From Apostichopus japonicus (lineage: Eukaryota > Echinodermata > Holothuroidea > Aspidochirotida > Stichopodidae), in contig NC_092566.1 in assembly GCF_037975245.1 (NCBI RefSeq), positions 11,003,501 to 11,067,500 on the forward strand: a stretch of DNA of 64,000 nt. The letters are read 5' to 3'. The notes under the pieces are model-generated. The model was given only the letters and a program-made list of their open reading frames with translations, was not told the DNA's origin and did no database searches. This document shows, one piece after another, positions 1 to 11,096 of this stretch. Position 1 is the first letter of the stretch. Every line of letters begins with the position of its first letter. Both the position numbers and the translations under genes were made by a program.

Positions 1-1073
1 GGTACAGTAAATTATACTTGTTGAAACAAGGAAGTTAGCTGTGGTAATTGGGGAACTTCGGCCTCAGTTTTAAAGTCTGTAAATCTTACTGCTCATGTGG
101 AAATATATAACCCTACAGTTGTTTGCTCCATTGTCATTAAAAATGACTTTGATATTCAGAAGTACAGTACACAGCACCCCCATTCTAGCTTGCTTAGAGG
201 TTTTTTTGTTTATTTAAAGAATTAATAATTGTTTACATTTAATGTGCAATAAATCATGCGTTTTGTTCCCCAGAATTGACAGTTAATACCCGTGTTTACT
301 TGATGATAGTAACCTAGCTCCCTAATCTGGGTTTGACCACGCTTTCATTTCTGTCAAGATTGTGTTTCGCAGAGTCTGTGTCATTTTCCTTGAATGGACA
401 TAAGCTTAAAACAGCATTTTGCGTTTTGTCGCCTTTTCCACTTTTTTGACAAGTCCATCTAGTTTTTTACATATATCAATCACAAAACAGCAAACTAAGA
501 TATTAGCCAAGTTTTTTCCCTGCCAAAAGCGTTAATTGGCGAGTAATTAAGGACATTTGCAGATAATGAGAAAAGTGTCCTCCGACAAATTACACATTGA
601 TTTTAATCGCATACAGTTCTCCCATAGGAAAGGGCGCAAAATGCTGCTTTAACAAACATCTTTGCTGTACATATGATGGAAAATATTCTATAGATATATA
701 TTTGTTTGCGGAGAACATACATGCTTAGAACAATAATAATTTTTTTTTAAATGAGAAGAGAAGTGGGGGCGGGGGGGGGGGGGGTGGGACAGGTTGGGGA
801 GGGAGGGCTGGGTGTGGGGTAGAATACTTGTGGGAGGCATTTTAAAAGGCAGGTTTAATCTTGCAGGATATATGATAGGGACAATGAATCAAGTCTTTCA
901 CAGCATTTATAAGCTTCATTCGAATATACAGATAACTATGCGCTGATAACGTACAGTACAGTGAATATATCTATAGCCACTTACAGCCCTGTTCCAATAT
1001 GTGAGAGGAAATCCTTTCCAGAATTTAGGACTAAATGAGAAAATACTGTCTGCATATGTTTTGTTTAAAACAG
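1..1073. other. Intron sequence of SH2D4 upstream of first visible exon
   Basis: No coding segment of the family's N-terminus is found here. The stretch holds one TTAA-flanked MITE (406-652) and a poly-G rich run at 765-820. The rest is unremarkable AT-rich sequence. Confidence 0.55.
406..652. mobile_element. MITE with TTAA ends (short copy)
   Basis: The left end TTAAAACAGCATTTTGCG and the right end CGCAAAATGCTGCTTTAA are inverted copies with one mismatch, bounded by TTAA at both sides (406-409, 649-652). Internal sequence such as GCAAACTAAGATA and GCGAGTAATTAA recurs in a longer copy at 39612-40243, so this looks like an internally deleted derivative. TTAA target sites suggest mobilisation by a piggyBac-type transposase; no transposase is present. 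Confidence 0.75.
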
Positions 1074-1230
1074 CCCACAAGAAAATCAACTGGAAGCACG
1101 GAGCTGATGGGGACATCTGGGTATGGGTAATGGGGGACCACCGCAATGATAGACCATACGAGGAACTTCTTGAGAATTCTAGGAGGCTGGAAGCAAACAG
1201 GTTGGCAGAAGAGGAACTCAGGATACAAAG
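1074..1230 (+). CDS. SH2D4: SH2D4 exon with WVWVMG block
   Basis: First visible coding exon. The acceptor follows TTTAAAACAG and the donor is GTAAAG. It enters with two bases of a split codon, so one more exon at least must lie upstream. It encodes the conserved tryptophan-rich block WKHGADGDIWVWVMGDH and then the start of the charged helix (ENSRRLEANRLAEEELR). It ends two bases into an Arg codon completed by the exon at 2561. Confidence 0.88.
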
Positions 1231-4200
1231 GTAAAGTATCCATGGGTGTTGACTTGTGTATTGACTGGGGGCAGGGAGATGTGGGGGTAAGGAGATGTGG
1301 GGTAGGGAGATGTGGGGTAGGGAGATGTGGGGGTAAGGAGATGTGGGGTAGGGAGATGTGGGGTAGGGAGATGTGGGGGTAGGGAGATGTGGGGGTAGGG
1401 AGATGTGGGGGTAAGGAGATGTGGGGGTAAGGAGATGTGGGGGTAGGGAGATGTGGGGGTAGGGAGATGTGGGGGTAAGGAGATGTGGGGGTAGGGAGAT
1501 GTGGGGTAGGGAGATGTGGGGTAGGGAGATGTGGGGTAGGGAGATGTGGGGGTAGGGAGATGTGGGGGTAGGGAGATGTGGGGGTAAGGAGATGTGGGGG
1601 TAAGGAGATGTGGGGGTAGGGAGATGTGGGGGTAGGGAGATGTGGGGGTAAGGAGATGTGGGGGTAAGGAGATGTGGGGGTAGGGAGATGTGGGGGTAAG
1701 GAGATGTGGGGGTAGGGAGATGTGGGGTAGGGAGATGTGGGGGTAGGGAGATGTGGGGTAGGGAGATGTGGGGTAGGGAGATGTGGGGTTAGGGAGATGT
1801 GGGGGTAGGGAGATGTGGGGGTAGGGAGATGTGGGGTAGGGAGATGTGGGGTAGGGAGATGTGGGGTAGGGAGATGTGGGGTAGGGAGATGTGGGGTAGG
1901 GAGATGTGGAGGATAGGAGAGGATGTGGTCTGGAGGGTAGCAGAGGATTGGAGTGTAGCAGAGGATTGGAGGGTAGCAGAGGATTGGAGGGGTAGCAGAG
2001 GATTGGAGGGTAGGAGAGGATGTAGAGGGTAGGAGAGGATGTGGAGGATAGGAGAGGATGTGGGATAGGAGAGGATGTGGAGGGTAGGAAAGGATGTGGA
2101 GAGTAGGGGAAGATGTGGGATAGGGAGGATATGGGGGTAGGGGAGGATATGGGAGGATATGGGGGTAGGGGAGGATGTGGAAGTAGAGATGTGGGGTGGG
2201 AAGGAAGTGGGAAAAGGGATTAAAGGGATTGGGGGGGGGAGGTGAGTGGAACATTGGTAACCGTGTATGAGGAAATTGTGGGAAAATGTTATGTGGCTGA
2301 TATCAAACAGAAACCAATTTTTTTGTGTGTGAACCATGAGACTCATTGCTGCAACTCAGTGATTTTCAAATAAATTCAAATTTCAATTAAAAATTTTCAT
2401 TCATGATTTGCCATGCATTTGTTAAGTTTCTGTTAGGATCGATAACAGGTCAGAATAGTTAAACCACTTTTTGATCGGTGTTGTGATATCATATTTTTAT
2501 GAATGAAATAAGAGTATTAACAAAAACGTAAGTAATTCTGTGTAATTTAATTGTCATCAGGCAACAACAAGAAGAACAAGAGAAAAAGTTGAGAGCAGAG
2601 GAGGAAGCAAAGAGGAAGAGACTGAAGGAGGAAGAGGACAGACTAGCCAAGGTGAGACGAGACTTGGAACAGAAGAGAAGGAAAGCAGAGGAAGCAGCGA
2701 TATATGCATCGCTGAAAGAAGCAAATCTGGCTAAAGAGCAGGAGAAGCGACTAGAGCAACAGAGGCGGGAAGCAGAGAGGAAGGGGAAGGAACTGAGAGA
2801 AAAAGAAATTGCCTTGAAAGCTGCAAGGGTAAGTGGAGAATTTCTCCCCGGTATGAGTAAGAGCTTGCACCTTGTTACAGGTTCTTATATTGCTTTCGAA
2901 AATTCCCCCGATACGAGGACATATCCATGGTGGAGGAGGGGGGTAGTGGTTATCAAGGGCGTAGGAACCGGGGGGCTGGGGGGTGCCAGCCCCCCAGTGA
3001 AAAATATGGGAGGGCGGAAGTATGTTTCCGGCCCCCCCCTCTGCTTCGCAAGTCAGAAAACCCCTTTTTCATTTTTCAATAAATGATAACAACATTCGTC
3101 ATTGGCGCTCAGAACATTTTGGCAGAAAAAAATCTCATTTGGAGCACCAAAAAATGGAGTGGGTGTTGAAGTGTGCTATATTGCACCAAATTGCATCTGA
3201 GGCCACCTGGAAATGCAAAAAATTTCCAAAGGTGGGGGACACGCCCTCCCTTAGACCCCTCCCCCAGGCCGGCCATCAGTCTTCAGCCCTACCACTCAAA
3301 AGTACCTTCCTATGCCACTGATGTTTAGTACAAGTACAGCTTACTATTCTAAATTATACAAGACTGATGCCCACTTCCTCCTTTTGAATCAACTAATTGT
3401 CAGCTATGTATTGTTTGATTTGCTGAGATTTTAATCTTTCTGAAATCCCACTCAAGTGTTGCAAGGATAGATATATACGGTTCGAATCAGGTGGGAGTTG
3501 CTCCACTCCTTTCTTACCTGTTTTTACTAAAATTGGTACAATTTAGTGGCATATATTTCTTACAGTCACTAACACCCCCCACCCCCCCCCCCCCATTTTT
3601 ATGAATCTTTTAAGTGGAAGCTTAGTTTTAAGGTTATTCAGGGCATATATAGTATGTAAAACATGATAACTTTGAATTGATCATTTACGTCACCTTTCCT
3701 GTACCTCTCCCTATACCTGTCTCTACTGTATAAATGCACTCCATTCTACCCGTTCTACAAACATTGGTTACATTGCACCCTGATCATTGCATAATACCAT
3801 CACCTCTGTAAGATTAGTGATACATTATAGAATGTCGCCCAGAACCTATAATATTATCAAAATATTAATAGTTTTAATGCTCAAATTCACTAAATAAACA
3901 GTGAGTTTAGGTAGAAGATATTGTGTGCTTATAGGTGGGAGTTACGACTATGTTTAAAGTGACACATTTGGAAAGAAAAACTCTATCATACTGCAATAGT
4001 ATTTGCTAATTGATCTAATTTTGTTGCTCTTGACAAACAGCAGAAATGATTGTGTCCCAAGTAAATGTATCTTTGTTCTTTTGTATTGTTTGAGTGAAAT
4101 TGTGGTCTCTTTTCTCCACAAAAAAAAAAAACAGGAGAAAAGAGCAAACGAATATGCAAAAAGCCAAGAGGACCTTAAACGTCAGGTATCACAACGAACC

Positions 4201-7200
4201 GAGGACCTCTACATGTCCGCGAGCGAGGTCAGGGCGGACCAGGTTAGGATGGCAGAGAACGAGAAAGACAAAGTGGAGCAAATTTGGCAAGTTCAATGTG
4301 AGTAAACTAAGAGATACAGCTGTGGTCAGTGAGGGGTAAAGGGGGGGTAAGGGGGGTAAGTGGGGGTAAATGTAGTTTGATTACTGAACGATAAGACTTA
4401 TAGTTGGACATGCCTGCTATATAATCATATTTGATCCATTTTGTGCCCCGAGGGGTGGGGGGTGATCATGTTAAATCTTAAATGTAGTTTGATTTACTGA
4501 AGGGTAAGACTTATAGTTGGACATGCCTGCTATATAGTCATATTTGATCCCTTTTGTTTCCTGATGGGTAGGGGTGGAGGGGGGGGGTGATGTTAAATGT
4601 AGTTTGATTTACTGAAGGGTAAGACTTATAGTTGGACATGCCTGCTATATAGTCATATTTGATCCCTTTTGTTTTCTGATGGGTAGGGGTGGAGGGGGGA
4701 TGATGTTAAATGTTAAATGTAGTTTGATTTACTGAAGGGTAAGACTTATAATTGGACATGCCTGTTATATAGTCCTATTTGATCCCTTTTGTTTCCTGAT
4801 GGGTAGGGGTGGAGGGGGGGGGTGATGTTTAATCTTAAATGTAGTTTGATTTACTGAAGGGTTAGACTTTTAGTTGGACATGCCTGCTATATAGTCATAT
4901 TTGATCCCTTTTGTTTCATGAGGGGGGGGGGGTGATGTTAAATCTTAAATGTAGTTTGATTTACTGAAGGGTATTATAGTTGGACATGCTTGGTATATAG
5001 TCATATTTAATCCCTTTTGTTTCTTAAGGGGCGGGGGCGGGGATTATTTTATGTAAAATGAAAATGTTAAACACTAAATTGGGAAATAATATAAAGCTTG
5101 AATTTTTCCTTTTTTCAACAAAATAAGTTTTGTCATAGAATTTGTCCAAATATCTCCTGAATGCTTTGAAGAAGTCTCGAACAGATTTTATTTCAGGGTT
5201 TAAAGGGAGTTTTGTGGTAGAATTGATTTGTTATAATCTCAAATAATGAAGTTAATGTTTGTCTGTCACATGCAGGATTTTTTGGTGGGGAATCTGACTT
5301 TTTGTAATCTCTCAAATATTATATATTTGTTTACATTTGATGCTTCTTTTAAATTCAGTAAGGAAAATCAAGTTGGCAGACAAGGAGAGAGCTAGGGTAG
5401 CCAAGAGGGCCAGGGACGAGGTACGGAAATCCAGATGTAACAGCCAGGACATGGATGGACTAAAACTAGATGAATTACTCAAGAAGAATGCCAAAATAAA
5501 TAAGTGAGTAGGACCGAAGGGATAGCAAATTGAACCCAAACTAGCCTTTCTTAATTCTTTGTTGCTCGACCGTACTCCTCAACAGACGTTGTATGACCCT
5601 CAACAATATGAAAGCGGGACACTGTCCCGAAGTGTAGTCTACGTAGTTGTTTGTTTTCTGGGTTGTCGCGTACGTTGGAACAATTGTGGCCACTGCCTAT
5701 ACGACTGTGTACACAGGTGCTTTGGTGCAACTACTCGGTGAGGTAAAACGACGTGTAAACTTGTAACAATTGTAGGATGTGGGGGTAGCTTTGGTTCGCG
5801 ATTATTGTAATGAAACTGCTGGTAATTTGGTGGTATTAATGTTAAGTGCTATATTGTGTGCGTACCAAGTAAATTCAGGTAAAAATTAGCAAATAACGCA
5901 AAGCACGACAAAAGTCCAGGACAGTAGAAAAATACAGCCCTTCAATCTCGCTTAGTAGAACTGCTGTTTTTAACCAGCATGTGTTGAAGAAGCTACTCGG
6001 TGCATATCGCTGAGCAGACGACAACAATAGAAGTTGGAGGCTTAACGTGACATAAAGTCTAATTTGCATAAGGGGGCATAAAGGTACATAAAGTTCACCA
6101 CAGTACCTCCAAATGTGATAAACATCTCAGCTGTGTCTTGCCAGAGGCAATGAGGAACCACTATAGGTTGGTTAGGTGTGTTTGAGACTTGGCTTATTGT
6201 AAACATGTCAACCTCAAGTACAACAACTCTGTCATCTTTTGTATAGGTTGAAACTAATTATGAGAGGAAAACAAAATCATTAAACTCTGACAGAATAGCT
6301 TGGTTGATCCTTGATACTTGGTCCTTTCACTTTGCCCCTTCCCTTCCCTCCCATTACCTTAGTCCCCGCCCCTTTCCTTAGCCCCTTCCAATTCCCTTAG
6401 ACCCTCATCACTCCTCCCACTTCCAGTTTTCGTTTCCCTTTTTCTGGTATCAAGTCTGTGATACATGATACTGTATTTGAGTTATTTCAAAGGTCACAAA
6501 GAACGATCATGAAATTTCCTGCCCACCTTCAACAAGACTAGTTAGGTGCTGTCAAGAATTGATCATTGAGTACACAATTTCAGTGCAGTTATTCAATTAG
6601 AAAATAAGAAAAAGCCCTGTTGAGCTTAAAAGTACATATCATTCAACAACACTTTCAAAAATGTAACCTATTCCTGAAAGGCATATTAAAGAGGTCTTTG
6701 TCTAATTGATGTGCTGTTATATAGTATTAAATGGAGCAAACAGTAGAGAATGTGAATAACAGCCTAAAGAGTTTGATGTGAGTTTAAAGGTATGCTGTAT
6801 TGGCCTCAAATATGCCAGATATTCAAATATGGTCACTGTTGGTCAAAATTCTTAAAACTGTATTTATTACCACCTTGCATGAAATTTACCTCCCTGGGAT
6901 ATTCAGTCATCTTTGTGGGTTCATTTAGAAAGTCTGAGAACAATTTGGAGACTGAGTAAGGACCTCCAGGAAAGTACTTCTTGAAAACTTCTAGCACTAT
7001 ATAGCATATGCTATAATTTAGGGCCAATACAGACTACCTTTAAATGGAGTCTGAATTAGAGATAGTAAAAGTAAAAGTGAAAATATATTATGTCAGGTAT
7101 AGTTATGGCTACGACTGTTTGAGCGTATACTTTGAAAAAGGTTGCAGTGTTAATTTGCCTCATCTTGTGTAAAGCACTTACACAGGAAATGATGTTAAGA

Positions 7201-9099
7201 TTCATTAAAATGAAATGAGATCATATAAAGAAGAAAAAAAAACGGACGGGGGAAATAATAAGGTGAAAGTGAAGGAAACAAATTTGAGCTAGAATAGGGT
7301 TTTAAACTAGTGAACCCTCAGGTTTTTTTTTTCACTGGTTTGAATCCTGTTCTGGTGAAAAATTTCTTAAATTGATCTCTTCCATGCAGTTGAAAATTAA
7401 AACAGTGAGAAGGTGAACAGCTTTTGCATTGCCAAACCCTTACAGCGTGAGGTTTGAGGCAGATCGCTGTTAAAAAAAAAAAAAAATCATAAAATAATTG
7501 TAACAAAATCTCCCTTAACTTGCATTCACAGAACCAGTAGTAACGCATCGTTATCTAAGAAACCGACTTGTAGAGCTGATGTGATATCATGGTACAAAAA
7601 CGATCAGTTCCCAAAGGGTGCAGGAATTAAGAAAGGAAGCAAAATCCCAGAAGTTTGGTTTCACGGTAAGAAATATTGTCTTGGAGTATAGATGAACAAC
7701 ATTCAGTAGCATGAGACATCTATATAAAGAAGCATAAAGGTAGTAAACACACTCCAATTTAATTGGTAGCCTGTCATGGAACAAATCAAGGGTGAGCTAA
7801 GTTTTTGTTCTTAAGGGGCCCCAGTGTTTTTTGGGGGGTCGGAACTGACATGTGAACATGCCACTGGAACAAAGTCAGATGGATATTGGTGGAATACCTA
7901 ACTAAACAATACTCAAGATTCAAGTTCTCATTGGTTTAATAATCAAGTTTGCTCTTATCCACTCAAAAAGTTTGTAATTTTACAATTATCCCTCCTCATC
8001 ATTTCCTAATGTCTTTTTCCCTTTCTTGTTCCCTTTCTTTTTATCCCTTTTCATTCCATTTGAAATTACCTCACTCCAACCCCCCCACCCTCTTCCTAAC
8101 CATTTCTAATCCACCCCATTCCAACCCTCCCCTCTCTCCACACCTCTCTGTCTACCCTTCCCCTCTCCTCTACCCCTGCTGTCCCTCCACTACATCACAT
8201 CTTCTGACTTGGACACTCATTTCCCTGTTTTCATTCTTTCGACTAGGGTGTATCAATAGGACCGAAGCAGGGACTCTGCTGAAGGACAAGAGGTCTGGTA
8301 GTTTCCTTGTGAGGCTCAGCGAGAAGGTTTGGGGGTACGCCCTCTCATACAAGGACGATAGCAGGGTCAAACACTTCCTTATAGATGCGACGGGCGTGAA
8401 CTATCAGTTCTTTGGTACAGATCAGATTAGCCATACATCTTTAGGAGAACTTGTCAAGTATCACAAAGTGAGTACCTTACTCTACCATAATTTATGAAGA
8501 ATTGACAGTAGAATCCCGGCCTACTCAGCCCTTTGGCTATTCATGTTGGTTTCGGATGGATCAGGCAAAGTTTGGATGGGAGGGGGTAGAGGGGGGTGGG
8601 GGGAGGTGAAGGCTGTGAAGAAAGAATAGGTTGCTATAATTTCATGGAATATTTATTGTTCTTAATATGACTTACTAGAGGGGAGGAGGGCGGTGGGGGG
8701 AGATTAGGCCCACTCCCAAATTGGCAGTGGAGTTTTACAATTGAAATGTTCATTCCTTGTCTTTTGAGTTTTTGGGTTTGATAAATTTAATATATGGTCT
8801 GATATTCCTTTTCAAGTTGCTTATTTTCTTTTCTTATAAGTTGTCAATGTACACTTATTTCTTTCATGTCAAGTAGAAATTAAACTCAGACTAAGTGAAG
8901 GATTGTACACCATCCCCTGCCATTCCCCCCCCCTTGCACCCCCCACCTCTGCCCCTCTACCGCTCCACCACTGCTACTATATACATAATGTTTTATATTT
9001 CTCTTAAAGGAGAGGCCGATAACATTCACGGGACAAGAAATTCTGACAGACAGCTGTGGACAGAGTACGAGCCCACCGGACTACCAGGAACTCATGTAA
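1074..9099 (+). CDS. SH2D4: SH2 domain-containing protein 4 (SH2D4A/B-like), 3' seven coding exons
   Basis: Cytoplasmic adaptor that binds phosphotyrosine proteins through a C-terminal SH2 domain. Seven exons join in phase to 391 codons plus stop: 1074-1230, 2561-2828, 4135-4297, 5359-5503, 7532-7665, 8247-8467, 9010-9099. Order: a block NWKHGADGDIWVWVMG, which closely matches my memory of human SH2D4A (HWKLGADKEVWVWVMG); a long Lys/Glu/Arg-rich coiled coil over three exons; then SWYKNDQFPKG and the SH2 domain starting at VWFHG, with FLVRLSE carrying the phosphate-binding Arg, and YALSY, HFLIDA and the tail PPDYQELM before TAA. The N-terminal ~60 residues of the family are missing, so the gene starts upstream of base 1. 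Exon joins come from GT-AG sites and phase, not transcripts. SH2D4A against SH2D4B cannot be decided; an ancestral single gene is likely. Confidence 0.9.
1269..1912 (+). repeat. G-rich 15/16-bp minisatellite in SH2D4 intron
   Basis: About 41 head-to-tail units of GGGAGATGTGGGGGTA, alternating with a 15-bp form lacking one G and a variant starting AGGAGATG. The array starts about 40 bases after a splice donor. The plus (non-template) strand is very G-rich, so G-quadruplexes and R-loops are possible. The long Pro/His/Thr open frame on the other strand is an artefact of this repeat. Confidence 0.97.
1913..2200 (+). repeat. Degenerate extension of the minisatellite
   Basis: Related but diverged units: GGTAGCAGAGGATTGGA near 1930-2010, then GGTAGGAGAGGATGTGGA to about 2100, then GGGGTAGGGGAGGATATG. 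The order suggests successive rounds of expansion from different founder units. Confidence 0.85.
2561..2828 (+). CDS. SH2D4: SH2D4 exon, coiled coil part 1
   Basis: Almost entirely Glu, Lys, Arg, Gln and Ala, with repeats such as EEAKRKRLKEEED and EKRLEQQRREAERK: a single long helix or coiled coil of about 90 residues. Acceptor TTGTCATCAG, donor GTAAGT, phase 0 at the end. Reading continues open past the donor into a transposon-derived stretch, which is not coding. Confidence 0.87.
2957..3316. mobile_element. Non-autonomous element with GC-rich ends
   Basis: Begins near GGCGTAGGAACCGGGGGG with a short GC-rich hairpin (GGGGTGCCAGCCCCCC) and ends near CCTTCCTATGCCACTG, which is roughly inverted to the start. 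An internal segment around 3233-3267 (GACACGCCCTCCCTTAGACC) recurs in reverse at 39250-39290, which shows a dispersed family. It lies in an SH2D4 intron directly after the coiled-coil exon. It has no coding capacity. Confidence 0.6.
4135..4297 (+). CDS. SH2D4: SH2D4 exon, coiled coil part 2
   Basis: Begins in phase 0 with EKRANEYAKSQEDLKRQ and continues with charged helix to VEQIWQVQ; the donor is GTGAGT. The acceptor tract is unusual: a run of A rather than pyrimidines directly before ACAG. The last base pairs with the next exon to make a Leu codon. Confidence 0.82.
4370..5035 (+). repeat. Intronic tandem repeat, 110-122-bp unit, six copies
   Basis: Six units start with TGTAGTTTGATTTACTGAAG at about 4371, 4482, 4597, 4717, 4839 and 4949. 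Each has AGTTGGACATGCCTGCTATA, a GATCCCTTTTGTTTC block and a variable run of G at its end. Unit length varies mainly by the poly-G run. It lies between two coiled-coil exons of SH2D4. Confidence 0.93.
5359..5503 (+). CDS. SH2D4: SH2D4 exon, coiled coil part 3
   Basis: Encodes RKIKLADKERARVAKRARDE followed by a region that turns less helical (NSQDMDGLKLDELLKKN). Acceptor after TTTTAAATTCAG, donor GTGAGT. It ends two bases into a Lys codon. Confidence 0.85.
5504..7531. other. SH2D4 intron, no recognised feature
   Basis: I see no conserved exon, RNA gene or clear repeat in this 2-kb intron. Short open frames here have no protein-like composition. Ends are GTGAGT and a TTGCATTCACAG acceptor. Confidence 0.6.
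7532..7665 (+). CDS. SH2D4: SH2D4 exon, linker and start of SH2
   Basis: Ser/Lys-rich linker, then ISWYKNDQFPKGAGIKKG, the counterpart of IIRWFKEEQLPLRAG in human SH2D4A (from memory), then VWFHG, the invariant Trp at the start of an SH2 domain. Donor GTAAGA; phase 1. Confidence 0.9.
8247..8467 (+). CDS. SH2D4: SH2D4 exon, SH2 core
   Basis: The strongest single coding signal in this gene. It holds the SH2 core: EAGTLLKDKRSGSFLVRLSE with the phosphotyrosine-binding Arg in FLVR, GYALSY (beta C), KHFLIDATG (beta D, with the His of that strand), YQFFG and LGELVKYHK. Acceptor GACTAG, donor GTGAGT, phase 0. No key SH2 residue is missing. Confidence 0.95.
9010..9099 (+). CDS. SH2D4: SH2D4 terminal coding exon
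   Basis: Encodes ERPITFTGQEILTDSCGQS then PPDYQELM and TAA. This matches the family's end, which from memory is EEPITSLGKELL..CGQ..PDYLELFE in human SH2D4A. Acceptor TCTCTTAAAG. The 3' untranslated region follows. Confidence 0.9.
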   Translation, partial: ERPITFTGQEILTDSCGQSTSPPDYQELM

Positions 9100-11096
9100 A
9101 GATGAATCGAGAAGCAAGTAGTGATAGGAGATATGCAAACAGTGTAGAATTTGATACCTTTTGTCACGAAGGGTATCAAGTTCATACATTAAACTCATAT
9201 TAAATGCAAATTCTGTCCTCATCTCGTTAATTGAAAGTAACTTGTTGCTTTTCACAACTCCATTCCACCTTTACCCAGATCCTTACCTGTCACTCGTCAC
9301 TCTCACGAAGAATTACGTAGTAAGTTTGTTCTAGTAGCTGTCCCTCAGATAAACCAGGTCTTAATTTTCTTCATAGGCCTAACACTATTTTTGTTTTATT
9401 TCAAGTAGACAATGAATGTAAATCTAAATTTTCTTCTTCTACTACACTCTGACCATATTTTCACCAGTTGAGGTCATAAGGTCGTTTAAAAGTCTCCTTA
9501 GATGGAGGCCAATGGTGCTTGTTAAAAGATCATTATGTTTGGGCAAAACTTTTGGTATACGAAAGTGCAGCAGATTATTTGTAGGAAACAACATTTCATA
9601 TACTTTTCTTGTGAAATTTTTCAATTTAATTTTATCAATCAAAAGGTGCTGTATATTGGATTCCAGCCATTTGAGCTACTAAAGATATTGACATATTATT
9701 TTTTTTGGTAATAAAAAGGGAATAAAAATAATTTGTTTTAGAACCTGAAAAAATCCTGAATGAAATAAAGTAAATTTCCTAATTACAAGTGTGATATCAT
9801 TTTGGGATATTTCATAGTGTACCTTTTTTGTAGGTTTCAATGAAAATTATGCTTACAAATTTAAGTAATGTCCACTTGTATAGATGTTATTTTCTCAAAG
9901 CATATACTGAAGTTTCATTTTCTACAAAATTTTTCTTCCCTTTTTTTAGCCTAATTAGACTCAAGTTTTTACTTCCAAAATTCGATTGACATACCACCTT
10001 TTTGCCTTGCATTTCTTCTGAACAACCAAATTAGTATAAAAAAATTTTGTTTTTTCTCGATGTAAAGAGTCTTATCTGTAGAAAGAAACATTTTTAAGCC
10101 ATATTTTAAACGTTAGCATCCGGGCTTGCCAGGCACATGCAAACCTAACCTTTCATGGACAATGAAACATTGCATTTAAATGCAACTATTCAATTTTTCT
10201 TAGGCAAACCAGAACGAAAGTTGGAAGATTCTTGTTGGAAGGTGTTCTGTAAAGTTCATGTTGAGCTTACCATTTCATTGAAAGAAAACTATTTTGGATT
10301 TATTCTTTAATATAACAGTGAACTTTCTGGTCAAGATGTTTGGTTCAGATATTCGGTGCTATTAATTGGGAGGTTTGAGATTTTTGAATGGGACTATGTA
10401 CCACTTGTCAAAATGGCCTCAAAAGTTTTTGTTTTCTTTCATTTTTGACTGTTATGGAAATCTGTTTGCATTGTATTCATACTCTTATAAGAAATGTTTG
10501 TGTTCAAAAGTTATACAGAGAAAGCAGTCTTCACTGAATATTGCTACCATCAAGTGAAGCTTCATTTTGCCTCACTTTATTTATAGTCCCTTTCAATTTG
10601 GGATCACCTAGGGATCAAACGTCTGTCATATTTTTGTCTTATTGATTCTTACAAACCAGATGTAGAGCAGGGGATCTGGTCATCTGCTCGAGATCAACAT
10701 TCGGAGTGCGAAAGCTCTCGCATTCAAGATCCGAACCCGAGAGATCTTGATCCTCCTTTCAAGGGAGATCAGATCCGTAGTTACAGACCAAAATAAAAGA
10801 AGTATGAAAATCTTGGTGGATCACAATGATCAGAGATCACCGTGACATAATTTCTTGTTTCTTGCCTTGCACCACTTGTATCTGATAAGAAGGGTGCATG
10901 TAACTATTACACACAAAGACATCGAAATGACTTTTGGCTGTGTTCTTTGTAAACTTGTTGTTTGTTGTTCCAGCCCACTCGTGGCATGATCTCCTTTGGA
11001 GGATCCAATGAGGGAAAAAATGATATAGTGGCGTAAATTATTTGTAGTTGTGGAAACACACTTTTGAGATGGGATCAATTATTAAAGCACTTGGTC
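9100..11096. other. SH2D4 3' untranslated region and intergenic sequence
   Basis: AT-rich, without recognisable genes. A GATC-dense patch lies at 10660-10840. The stretch ends where the 74-bp satellite starts. Confidence 0.55.
9710..9726 (+). promoter_or_regulatory. Candidate polyadenylation signals for SH2D4
   Basis: Two AATAAA hexamers (9710-9715 and 9721-9726) lie about 610 bases after the SH2D4 stop in a T-rich setting. They are the first close pair after the stop. No transcript end can be seen directly. Confidence 0.35.

Noticed and set aside
1031-2254. 407-codon Pro/His/Leu-rich open frame on the minus strand
   Set aside because: It is the translation of the G-rich minisatellite; the tandem unit creates a long open frame without protein-like content, and the true exon at 1074-1230 is on the other strand.
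10660-10840. GATC-rich patch
   Set aside because: Many GATC sites, but no repeat unit or fold; composition alone is not enough.
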